Shown: in pieces, positions 13,001 to 23,163 of the stretch
Layout of the letters: each line of letters starts with the position of its first letter
Numbering within the stretch: position 1 is the stretch's first letter
DNA from: Ancylostoma caninum
Taxonomy: Eukaryota > Nematoda > Chromadorea > Rhabditida > Ancylostomatidae
Length of the DNA: 64,000 nt
Reading direction: 5' to 3'
NCBI GenBank assembly: GCA_037903475.1
Contig: JBAJFG010000006.1
Span: 1,500,191 to 1,564,190 of the forward strand
Program-made: the position numbers and the translations under genes
The notes under the pieces: model-generated
Told to the model about the DNA's origin: nothing
The model's database searches: none
What the model saw: only the letters and a program-made list of their open reading frames with translations

Positions 13001-15319
13001 TTAACTCATTTCACCTTTTTTGTGGGCCCCTTCCATGTTTGCGTACGCGCGCGGCAGAATGGGCGGGGTAGCGACGATTTGGGCGGTGCTAGTGCTATGC
13101 GCAGCACAAGTCAGCCGCGGCGCTGGCAATTGCCTTGGAGCGCGCGAGCTGGCATTAAAGTACCAGCCGCCGCCGGCTGCGGGTACCCAAGTTCACTCAC
13201 CCAAAAATAAATGATAAAAACTAGATTGTGCCTTGATCAGCCGTTGATCATTACTTCATTTTATTTAGACTGGGTTTTGTCTGTTTATATCAGTTGGGTG
13301 CTGAGGCGTGTGGTCGCAGGTCTTGGTCACTGCAGTTCCATCTATCAGATCTGTTACTGACATTACTTACAGGTACGCAGATGAGTTAATGCTAAGTGAA
13401 TGGCTGGTGGATATACCCGAGCAGCTGTCATCAGAATGGATGATGGTGCCTTCACCAGTTGGAAAGCGAGTACTAGTAGTAGCTGCCAAGGTGACTCTAT
13501 TTCGGTGCTTATTGACTCTTTTTTCAATAAAGCTATGTTAAGGGAGCTACAACGGCGTATAATAAAGCGGGCAAGACGATAACACAGTTCCGATCTCGTC
13601 TGCCAGGAGGACATCAGAAGTCAAGTACGCTTCATATAAGTGAAGAAGGAAAATAGTGATTACTGACGGCTGTCACTATAGGGAATTCAGGCGTGTACAC
13701 CATTCTGGATTGTATTATGGATGCGAAGAAAACGTTCTACTGTTTGGATGTGCTTGCATGGAATGGAATGGATATGAGCGCGAATCCATTCGATTTTAGA
13801 CAATATATGCTTTCATCAAAACTGAAGGAGTCTCCAGAGATATCATTGTCTTCCAAGCAATTCCCGTGAGTTTTTTTTTTGATGAATTCTTTTTGAATTT
13901 TGTATTTTTGGAAGTGGGTACTGAGTTCCGGGCGCCTCGGTTCTACATAGATTGAGATTCTTCTGGACCTTTTTCCTATTATCTTCTGGAATCTTAAATC
14001 AAATGCACTGACGAAATGAGGGAACTCTTTCAATGTATGCATTTTTAGTAATAATATTCTTATAAAACACTTTTCGACAGTCTCCACCAAGTTCGAAGCA
14101 CTTATGTATTGCTCTAGTCTATTGAAACCAAGGGGTAAACTCTCGCTTTTTTTTTTACAATGTATTTGTCTTTGAAGGAAGGGGCTTTTTCAAAAAATTT
14201 GAAGGCTGAAAATTTCCCGAAATCCTGAGTTTTCCGGGTATCCACTGTTTTCGTAACGGCTCAATCTTCCTGTTAGATTTCACTGAGTATAGCGCGCTTG
14301 TCACTTGGAAGCTGACGGATAACTTTGTTGCAGTTACCGTTTCCTGCCACTGCCATGTTGTAAATGTGAAAGGGCTCTCATGGAAGAAATGATGAGGAAT
14401 GGTTTCGAGTAAGTCTCCTTGAATCCTTAGCGATTTTCTTTGTGTTTTTGTTATTTTTAAATAATGTTTACATTACGGATGGAAATATTGCTCCAATTTC
14501 AGCTTCGAATTGGATGGACTATTATATTATCACTCCGGAGTTGTCTATGAAGCGGGCCAAAGCCCACTGGTTGGTTGGCTGAAACCGTGGATGCTGCCGG
14601 AAATCTTGAACGTCACCGTGCCAGAGAAGTTAGTTCATTAAATTGTGAAGACCAAAACGTAGTGTGATGAGTGTACTTCTTCAGTATTGCTTAGTAATTT
14701 TTCTAGAAATCGTACTGTTAATTCCAAACCTTTTTCATGTTGGACATAGGCCAATTTCAAAGAGGTAGGTCATTATGAGGCGTGGCCGCGGGAGAGGAGT
14801 CTTGTCTTTTTATTGGGCCATTCAGAGGAGGGGCCAGTCACAGAGATATGATAGAGCCCGACCCAGTTCGTCTGATGTCAGAGAGCCCGCCCTAATCCGC
14901 CTAATGGTAACCCATGCCCCAGGTCTAGAGCAGGCTTTCTATCACACTTCTTTCTTGTATGTGCCATGAGTTTGGTCCACGCCCAACACCGTAAAATTTC
15001 TCAAAATATTTCGTTGAGAAGAGCACTAGTTCTGCAGCTGCCTGAAATCGACTGTTGCTGAACTGTAGTACCTAAAAATATGGTCGTTCTCGTAGTCTAC
15101 TGAAAAAAATCGACTGATTATTAGCTTTTGTGGGGTTAATCTGAGGTCTGAGATATTTGCCTTGCCAAAAATCAGTATTTTTCTCGCTTTAGGTTCTTGA
15201 ATGAGAACGTGCTGCAACAATCCTCACAGCAGTTCATCGACGCCTTCAACATCGAACACCGACATGTGTCAAAAATCGATAGAAATATCGAAATGGAAGA
15301 AGCAACAACCAGTGCATAG
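10086..15319 (+). CDS. snpn-1: Snurportin-1, m3G-cap snRNP import adaptor
   Basis: Snurportin binds the trimethylguanosine cap of assembled spliceosomal U snRNPs and links them to importin-beta for nuclear import. Exons: 10086-10149, 10251-10324, 10465-10625, 13373-13490, 13543-13624, 13691-13865, 14334-14408, 14503-14628, 15193-15319; all phases agree, 333 residues (human 360). The N-terminal importin-beta-binding region has HPRFSKFKN near residue 23 and a basic-then-acidic stretch with HTRKLAENEEDDEE. The cap-binding domain shows YADELMLSEWLVDIP (about 101-115), GKRVLVVAAK, FRSRLPGG, YTILDCI, ELDGLLYYH and SPLVGWLKPWM; Trp275 corresponds to human Trp276, the residue known to stack on the cap. 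The third intron is 2.7 kb because it holds two repeat elements. The exon 1 donor at 10150 was chosen by phase and is the least certain boundary. Confidence 0.94.
10681..10930. mobile_element. Palindromic MITE in the third snpn-1 intron
   Basis: A 250-bp imperfect palindrome. The left end TGCATCACGGAGAA pairs with TTCCGTGATGCA at the right end. Inner arms include ATGCCGCGTTGCACCACA against a complementary GACGCGACGCGGCA block, and TGTTGTTGTCAGACA against TGTCCGACAACAACA. No coding potential. It is separate from the larger element that follows. Confidence 0.72.
11285..13194. mobile_element. Non-autonomous DNA element with long inverted ends (about 1.9 kb)
   Basis: A 21-bp perfect inverted repeat containing TTGGGTACCCGCAGCC occurs at 11285-11305 and, inverted, at 13174-13194. 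Similarity continues inward about 150 bp at lower identity: GCCAGCTCGAGTGCTCG pairs with CGCGCGAGCTGGC, and CCCCGCCCACCGC pairs with the GGGCGGGG block near 13060. The interior (about 11.5-13.0 kb) is AT-rich with no convincing ORF, and I recognise no transposase. It sits in the third snpn-1 intron, so its mRNA effect should be neutral if spliced. Confidence 0.65.
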
Positions 15320-15940
15320 TTATTCGTTAATCAATTTTGTTTTCAAAGTACAACTTATGATGTCAATTGGAGGCGGAGCTTTAATTTTGTTCCTACAGCG
15401 GGTTTTTCGTTCTTTGTGAAGCCACGCCCCCAAAGTATTGAGTTGTTGTAGCACATTGTTACGTTGTATACTGTTCACAATTTTATTCGCTTTGTTTTAC
15501 CTTACTAGGGGTCAATGAAGAATACCACAAGGTTGTACATTGAGCACAAGAACATTGTAGAAAATGGGTGTGGCTTATTGTGCGAATATTGCGAGGTATC
15601 GCCGTTACCGCTGAAGAGGTGCGACAGGGTTGCGCATCCAGTTCGCCGCGGCTACTATCAATCGTGATCATCAGATCCGGTCCCGGTGATGGATATGGTG
15701 GCGGGACGCGGCTGACGTCGTCATCGTGCGCCGCGCGACACCACCCAGGTATCGCGCGATACCTAAGCCCGTTCTTCGAACCTAGCACTCTATGCGCATT
15801 GCTATTTCGATCTCACGACTGTTCCAGGTGCATGTTGAACTCGTTGGCAATCTGCCAGAACTTGATATTGTTTTGTGATCAGTTGCGAACCTATATTGTA
15901 ACCTGAATAGTACTGTAAGGGCTAGTCATCGTCCATGGAC

Positions 15941-16056
15941 GGCATGCATCATTGTGATTACTCTTGGTAGATGTGTCAGCGCTTCCAAATTGGGGGGGGG
16001 GGGATAAATATGGAGATATGAATGTTTACCCTCGGTAATCTCAGTGATGCATGTCG
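15941..16056. mobile_element. MITE, about 115 bp, ends GCATGCATC...GATGCATG
   Basis: Left end GGCATGCATCATTGTGATTA and right end TTTACCCTCGGTAATCTC plus GTGATGCATG are inverted repeats of each other. The same termini recur at 16272-16384, 18103-18224, 22190-22304 and 27393-27504, with partial copies near 16205, 21863 and 27215. The consensus end reads roughly GCATCATTGAGATTACCC followed by AGGGTAAAC. No ORF. Confidence 0.75.
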
Positions 16057-16271
16057 GCTCATATGCTGCACGCTCTCTACATCGTTGCTGTACCACGTCT
16101 GGAAAATTCTTTTTTTCCTGACGAGCTGTAAGGTGGTTTCGTCCTTCTGAAGAACACTTTCTTTACATCTTTCTCTTCTATTAAAGAGTGATTGAAAGCA
16201 TCTCAGCTGGTATGTGTCATTGAGATTATCCAGGGTAAGCATGTTGATCCCTTCAAGTTTACTCCTAGGCC

Positions 16272-16384
16272 GGCATGCATCACGGAGACTACACATAGGG
16301 TAGACGGGTCAAAATCCCCAACTTTATCTATCGTTAACATAGGCGTTGATATGTTTAACCCTGGGTAATCCCAGTGATGCATGA
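16272..16384. mobile_element. MITE, same 115-bp family, second copy
   Basis: Left end GGCATGCATCACGGAGACTA and right end TTTAACCCTGGGTAATCCC plus AGTGATGCATGA. The left arm is more diverged than the right. It lies about 215 bp from the previous copy, with a single extra half-terminus (TCATTGAGATTATCCAGGG) between them at about 16220. Confidence 0.68.
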
Positions 16385-17044
16385 CAATCCTGAACGTCGT
16401 TAGCTTCTTTTTATAAATAGCTTAATCCATCACGTGATACTCGACAGCTAGTGAAAAAAAAATTGGGCAGCAAGCCCGACTCACAATGTTTCACCGGAAC
16501 ATGACGAATGACTTTTTTGTATGTTTTTTGTGCAGAGTTTCATGTATTGTATTTATTTTCTTTTATTTATTTTATTTTATTCATTTATTTTCAGTTTCAT
16601 GTACGGAACCACGAAACTTGAAACGAGAAAAGAAAAACCTATGGAGAACCGCCAAAATTTTGCTTTGCTTTCCCTAAAATGTATAAGGATGTGCTGTGAA
16701 ACTCAAAATTGTTCTAAATATCGAGGAAGTAAAAAAAGATGTTGATCAGGAAGTTTCCATAAACTTTCAAGTTCTTTTTTTTCTCGTCTTTTTGTCCTTG
16801 TGAATAACACAGTTTTTCCCGATTTCCATGTTATCTGAGAGCCAGCAGCAAACATCAGTTTGGGACCAGTTTTTGTAAAATTCGTGTTTGGGTGCAGAAT
16901 ATGAATTGTGCGGGACCTTCAAGGAGCAGAGATATTTATTGATTTGTGAATGAGCTTTTGGTTTGATTAATTTCTCTAGTAGATCGATAACATTCTCTCA
17001 TATCCACTAAAATATAATAGTTTCGAATATTACATTATACTTTA

Positions 17045-17193
17045 GCTATAGTCTGTTTCGCCAGCGATGATAATTGAGTATTCCTGCACAGTGTCTGTTT
17101 TTCTCTGCACCCTCTCCAATCTCTGCGCACTTTCCCGCCCTCTTCTTCTCTGCAGCGTTTCCTCAACTATCTTCCCCGGTGGAACAGACTATA
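17045..17193. mobile_element. MITE, TATAGTCTGTTTCG family, second copy
   Basis: It begins TATAGTCTGTTTCGCC and ends GGAACAGACTATAG. It matches the element at 605-728 through most of its length but contains an extra stretch (TCCCGCCCTCTTCTTC). Being found both inside a nol-6 intron and here shows a dispersed, recently active family. Confidence 0.75.
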
Positions 17194-18102
17194 GTTGGGT
17201 TATCAATTTTTAGAGGAATTGATAATGTACTGATCAATTCCCTTGCGTAGTCTTTTTCAGTACATAGTTAAGGAATTGTAACTTCACTCACACCCACCAT
17301 TCCGGGTTTTGCATATGTGGACGGATTAAAATGCCTAGATTTAGAAGAACAACGTAACCATTAGATGTCACAAAATCTTAAGGTTTTTTATTTAGTTTGG
17401 CGAGCACTGGCCTCTCCCCGCGGCACCACGGGAAATCCAATGTTGTTCGCCTATCATTTCAGCCAAGACCTTTCTTCATTTTCTCATTGGCTTGTGTATA
17501 CCACACCTTTTCACAGTTTCCCTGTAGTTTGTGAGCCAGTAGCTGTGCACGATCAGCTGGGGACTAGTTCTCGCAAGAACTAATATTTGAAAATATCGGA
17601 AGATTTTCCGAAAAAAAAATCGAAAAGTGAAGAGGATAATTTCTTTGTGCTCTTTCTCTCCATTGTTGTTCTGCTCAGACCTGCATGCTCGTCTGAACCT
17701 CTGTAAGACATATGTGGCTTACTGTTTATTCATTTATTTAATACATTGACGTTATCAGTGTGTCCACGTGGAGGATGTGCCGTTTGTTCCAGCGGAATAT
17801 ACATTGAATTTGAACAAACGGGCAATAAGTACTTCTAATTCGTCTTTCTCCGACAATTCATATGGGAGAGTAGATCCTTCTTCGTGAGGTTAATGATGGA
17901 ACCATTTGGCGCACTGTTTTCTTCAGTGTATTAAAAAAAGTAAATAAGTAAATAAATTTCTTAGCAAAGAGCTTGGTGCCTTCTACGGGTCTAAAATTAT
18001 CGTTTGCCAGAACTATGAAGTCCAGGTAAGCATACAAGACCAAACAGATTCACTTTGGTGGAAAAAAAGTTCACTATCCTTACTAGCTGGCCATGTGCCC
18101 AG

Positions 18103-18224
18103 GGCCTGCAGGCACCACTGAGATTACCCAGGGTAAGCTTGTTATGTTAGCTTCGTATGTTAACGATGGATCATTCTGTTGGGTGTTAGCATGTTTACCC
18201 TGGATAAAGTCATGCTTCCGGCCC
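18103..18224. mobile_element. MITE, 115-bp family, third copy
   Basis: Left end CCTGCAGGCACCACTGAGAT then TACCCAGGGTAAGC; right end CATGTTTACCCTGGATAAAG then TCATGC. Inverted terminal similarity is clear over about 35 bp. No coding content. Confidence 0.68.
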
Positions 18225-21200
18225 CATGACCCCTCTGCGCAACTTCAGCGCACAGATATGCCGACTGAACCTAGTGCTGTTGGTAACATCAGTGGCCGTA
18301 TTGATGGACATTTTCGGGGAAGTTCATAGCTGTTAGCTCTTCCAGAGTGGATGAGTTTTTCATATAAAGTGGGGTGTAAGATGCTGCTTAGTGATGTAGC
18401 ATGCTACTTGTCATGGTTGGCTGATGACTTGCTCGGACGAAAAGTACTAATTTTTGCTTTGAAAACTCATCCACTTTAGAACGACGAGTAGGTCACAATA
18501 TTCCTGGAAATGCTCACGAATTCCACCACTAATGAAGGTAGGTATCAAGTTTTTTTTAATTTAACATATTGCTGACCGAGCACGGTTTCGCACGGCGAGT
18601 GCGCGTGGCCAATCGATTTTTTGGCCACGCGGTGTGATGCACCATGTGTATCACGTAGCCACGGGGGGAGCAGGTTTTTCAAATGTGACTGGTTAACTTC
18701 GCGCTTTTTTGCATCTTAGTGTTTTTTTTCGTTCCTGGCTTGAAAATGGTCTGGTGTTCTGCATTTCAGTGATACTTCTGTAACTGGTCATAACGTTGTA
18801 ACATCAGTTTGTATTTCCAGGAAGTTTCTTCCTGTAAGAGTTCTGCTAAAGTGAGAGCTCAGCTAGGGTCCATCTGATATTTTGTTCTCTATGTTGAATA
18901 CTGTAGTTATTCTAAAGGGCCGTTGAAAAAGTGCAGTTTTGAACGTATGGGAATGGCGTGATGCACCATGTGCAACACGTGGCCATGCGGGACGGAAGGG
19001 CGTGGTGCACCGTGTGCATCACATTGATCGCAATGTGTTAATAACTTTTTCCTCATCCTAGGTCTACAATTTGAGCGTTAGTGGATTTTGTCCATTCATT
19101 AGTTTGAAGCTTGTTATGTGTTTCAGGTAAACAAGTAAATAATCCGTAAACAAGTAGTAAGCTAGAAGTTGCATCCAGGCCACTTGCTATTTTTATACAT
19201 CCGTTATCCTTGAACTTTGCGCTGGAATGCTTTGATATCGCTGGTCGACACGAAAAACTTCCGCAACAGATAGGTCGGGATCGAGAATCTCGACCACCGC
19301 ACCGATTGTATTCCTTTTTTGGGCTGCATTAATCCAATGCTATTCCTGCCTGGTTTAAAGATGTTACGGTTACCTCGCTGTTCCTTCTCTTTAACCTCCA
19401 TGTTTTATATCCAATTCGGCAATAAAAACGTCTGAAGGCCACAGCAACCGGAAACACGAGGACTTCCGGTCGTCATGGAGCGCTAACTGCTGGCGAAGTG
19501 CGCTGACTGTTCTGCAACCGAGTGCCCAACCAGTAGTAGTGCACTGTGACCGTACTACTCGCTCACTACCCCTAACTACTCTATAAACGATATAATTGCA
19601 GCTGGTTACCGCGTTCACCCAGACACTGCTGCTGCGTAAGTGTGTTTAGGCACTAACTCAATAAGCGTCGATTTATTACTGGCCTCGTCGCTTTTTGCCG
19701 CTTCCTCGACCGGTTCCGCGTGGCGGCGTCGGCGCCGACGGTGAAATCGGCATCGCGCCATCGTCACCGTCGACCAAGGCGCCGTCGATTGTCGCTGGCG
19801 TACCCGATGAAAGCAGATTAAGCATTGAATAGCGCTACAATGCGGCTTATTCGAGCCTTTTTTCCATGGTTGGCCGTGACTTTTCGTCCTTGCTCTATTC
19901 ATGTTTTGCTGACGTCGCGGAGAGTTCAATGACATTGGCAGTCAAGGCAATGTCATGGCTCTATTACGGGGTTGACGCCGACCAGTAAGAACGTCTGTAG
20001 GGTAGGAAAATGATTTTTTTTCTGCTTTCTCTTCTAACTGCAATGAAATTCTACTAATTCTGAGCTGTTATTCTGAATAGACTGCCTCTACTTAACTACC
20101 CACTCTTAATTTTTTTCTCCTGGTAAAATTATTTCGAAGCGTTTTTTTTTCATCCATTTTTCCAAACTTGATCTAATTTCCATTGTTGAATGTGCATTTT
20201 TTTCGGTTTCTGTGGAATTGATGCACGCTTCTGGTCTAAGCTTCCACGCGCTCATATATAACCCCTTTTTTGTGGTATTCTAACGATTCCCGGCTTTCTT
20301 TTCACTCTCTTTACGAAGCACTTTATATCTCTCGAAAATACGAGCTTCTCATAGAACATGAAGGAAATGAATTTTTTTTTCTTGTCTTGTAATATGACCC
20401 TATGAATTTTTGCGATCTATTCTAATTGACTGTCATGGTCCGTTTAATTGAATGTATGCTTTGTTTCAACATATTGTCATCTTCTCCAGTAAAACTCCGT
20501 TCTGTTGTCAGCCTGCACGTTCTAGACAGATTAATATTTTACCAATTTACTAACCAACGAGAGCTCGTCCCGTCTCTCGCTCCCCCCCCCCCGCCCCCCC
20601 TAATCCCAACCATCTTCCTGCTGAACCGTCACTCAATTTACAGGGTGCGGCCTATGTTCCCGAACAAGACCTTTTCTTTATATCTCATGTGAAAATAGAG
20701 CGTTTTTTACTAACCTTAATTAGGAAACCTAAAAACATAATACTACTCATGCCCAAACTGATTAGTTTTAGAACCGTTATAAGCCTACAAGCACCTTGCC
20801 GAATTTCGTCGAAATGCCGCGATGTATTTGACAGCGACTATACCCGAGAACTGAATTAGCGGGAGTTTTGTAGGATAGAGAAATTCGGTAGGGTTTAGAT
20901 AGGATATGTTTGGTGACTATACCTTCTTTCACTAAGAACTGGGGAACAGTTTTCTGCCCATGGTCAAAATTGGTTTTGTCTTCGTAGCCTGGCACTCCTG
21001 TCTCGAAACTTATAGAGACCTTAGGTGAAGGGAGTGCCAGAGATGCGAACCCCGATCCCGATTGTTGGGCCCAGTGGGCTTCGTGGTCCTTCGTTGAGGC
21101 AGGAATATGAAATTAAAATTTCTTGTCCGAGAACATAGCACCCCGAGCACCATGTATATATTCATTTATTTAAATGATGGCTTCATGTCTACCGAACGCA

Positions 21201-22189
21201 GTGTTATCATTCCATGCAACACTAGCAGATCAAAATGTAACCACATCCATCACCTTAGTAGTAGATAGGTATCTCAGAGATGGCAAGTCTTTTGAAGGTA
21301 ACAAGAGCGTTTATTGGGGGGGGGGGTGCGCTCTTGCTCAGAATGCTCACTCAGTATGACGCACCCACTTTAACTATGAAACTCTTAGCCCCGATGATTC
21401 CCTGATGATGATGACTCTCTGATGCCGACCTTCAGCATCGATTGGCCCTAGCGATCCTTCACCAAGTTGGTCTGTATAGAGTTAAAGACCCTTTACTCAT
21501 CCTGGATATCCATAAAATTCTCCCGAAACTCTTCCAAGACCATAAAATCGTTTGCTTGAGCAAATGGATTGTCTTTCAACTTATTGCATGCAGAGAACCC
21601 TAAGAAGGACCACTCCGCGCGCCCGCCGTGATTGGTCAGGGTTGAGGTTGAGTGTTAGATATCCGTAAATGCGGATAACCTTCACGAAAATGGCCAATGT
21701 GGCAAATTTAGATTCCAGATCGCTACAAATTGGGCGTGGCCAAGGTGCAAATTCTTTTTCGTATAGATATCCAAGATGAAGTGTGAGTGCAGTGGTGCAC
21801 AATTGGGTACGCACCTGCATTGAGGGCTTACGCTCTAGTCTGTGAGTAGGTTAACTGGGCTCAGGTGCATCATTGAGATCACCCATGGAAAATATGTCAA
21901 CATACCAGTGTTTACCCTCTACTTGGCATTCATCAACATGTTTACCCCTACGTGACGTTGTTTATACCCGCTCACTACCGATGGGTATGCGATTATCCAT
22001 CCTCCCCTATGAGATATTCGAATCCTGGATTCAAGGATCAATGAACTTCCATCTTCTTCTGAGGCGCTCTAACGACTTTTTTTATAGACCAGAGGCGAGA
22101 AGCGTCTCTGATGGGCATACGGCGACGTATGCTAATTAATAGTTCCTATATGTATGACCACGGCTGCGCTTTCATATGCATCCTCAAGG

Positions 22190-22304
22190 CCTGCACGCAT
22201 CGTTGAAGTTACCCAAGGTAAACGTGTGGAGGTCTGCGCTGGCGATGGGTAAATTGTGTGGTGTCAACAGGTTTACCCTGGGTAATCTAAATGATGCATG
22301 CAGC
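22190..22304. mobile_element. MITE, 115-bp family, fourth copy
   Basis: The left end CGCATCGTTGAAGTTACCC and right end GGTTTACCCTGGGTAATC followed by AAATGATGCATG pair as inverted repeats. It lies about 125 bp upstream of the unassigned ORF that starts at 22429. Confidence 0.7.
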
Positions 22305-22428
22305 CCCAAGTCGTAAACGGCTTTGGCATTTATCGGAAATCGGAAGGTGATATTTCGGTGTACAACCAAAATTTCAGGCATTTCTGTCATTCTTGTTTTC
22401 GAGGCGACGCTTTTTTTCTGGATCTGCA

Positions 22429-22758
22429 ATGCTAACACGTGCAGGACCGGAAGAAAATGAGAAATGCAATGATTTGCCGACTGTCCTTACTTTTGAGGTT
22501 AATGGTCATCAAACCTGCACTTTAATAGCATCTAACCGGCACGGAGGCTCACTCGAACTCTACTCGTTCTCGTGTACTTTTTCCTCAGATGACCTTCTTT
22601 GTGCACAGTTTCTACGTATTGCGAGCGGAAATTATGTTCTTACGGTCAACCTTGAAACGCCTCATAGAGGCTGCCGTCGGTCGCGAGGGCGTTCGCATGC
22701 TGCTCCACTTTATTGGCTCGTGGTAGTTGTCGACGAGCGACGAATTCAACTACTGTGA
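22429..22758 (+). CDS. Unrecognised ORF, candidate exon(s) of an unknown gene
   Basis: An ATG at 22429 opens 109 codons of ordinary-looking composition, including VLTFEVNGHQTCTLIASN and HGGSLELYSFS. I do not recognise a family. Downstream to about 23160 all three forward frames stay open for 60-100 codons in turn, and one minus frame (22873-22646) is also open. This could be exons of one small gene, or a decayed element. No clear donor/acceptor chain could be fixed, so the coordinates describe only the first ORF. It stands alone between MITEs, with no neighbour giving context. Confidence 0.3.
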   Translation: MLTRAGPEENEKCNDLPTVLTFEVNGHQTCTLIASNRHGGSLELYSFSCTFSSDDLLCAQFLRIASGNYVLTVNLETPHRGCRRSRGRSHAAPLYWLVVVVDERRIQLL

Positions 22759-23163
22759 CACCTCCGAATGAGTGTGCACTCGTTGCTGCTTCTAGCAGAT
22801 GCCGCATGGTTCCTGCTACGCTCTGTATGACATTTTTTCCTGTTTTCGTGTGTCCCGACAACAGATCAATCAATATTTCATTTATCGATTCGTTCCGATT
22901 CGCTGCCAGGTGCAGTTAAGTGACGCCGACATCGCAATTGTTTTTTGCCATACATTCCAGTCAAATTGTCTGTTTACGGTCGGAATGTGCTCGCAGTTTT
23001 TCCTCACCGCACGGTCGTCACTACGCATCCAACCGAATACTCGACTATTCGATGTCACTGGCAAAGACAGGGGCTTTGGGGAAATATTTACAGCTGTACA
23101 GCAACTGTAAGAAATAGAGACAACAGAGATTACTTATTTATTTGCAAAAAAATCAATACTTGA
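22759..23163. other. Overlapping open frames, possible continuation of the 22.4-kb ORF
   Basis: Forward frames are open at 22799-23110 and 22945-23163, and minus frames at 22873-22646 and 23064-22882. The forward frame after a possible acceptor ending CTGCCAG at 22910 reads through to a stop at 23108-23110. The balanced base composition here makes open frames likely by chance. I cannot choose a strand with confidence. Confidence 0.25.

Larger units (their letters stand above)
15320..22428. other. 7-kb gene-poor interval with MITEs
   Basis: No gene can be supported. It holds the 3' UTR of snpn-1, several MITE copies (listed separately), G or C homopolymers (about 15998, 20581, 21317) and diverged direct repeats at about 16805-16880 and 17510-17580. 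Three short hairpins built on GTGATGCAC/GTGYATCAC lie near 18640, 18955 and 19005. A GC-rich patch at 19400-19950 is open in more than one frame but shows no recognisable domain. An exact 18-bp palindrome, AGGTATCGCGCGATACCT, lies at 15747-15764. Confidence 0.6.

Noticed and set aside
13020..13214. A small plus-strand ORF before snpn-1 exon 4
   Set aside because: It lies in the right arm of the long inverted-repeat element and inside the snpn-1 intron.
19391..19935. A minus-strand gene in the GC-rich patch
   Set aside because: The frames are Arg-rich low-complexity translations of a GC-rich stretch, with no domain and no splice chain.
21000..21080. A tRNA gene, because of GCGAACCCCGATCCCG
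   Set aside because: No matching acceptor stem, D arm or anticodon arm could be drawn around it.
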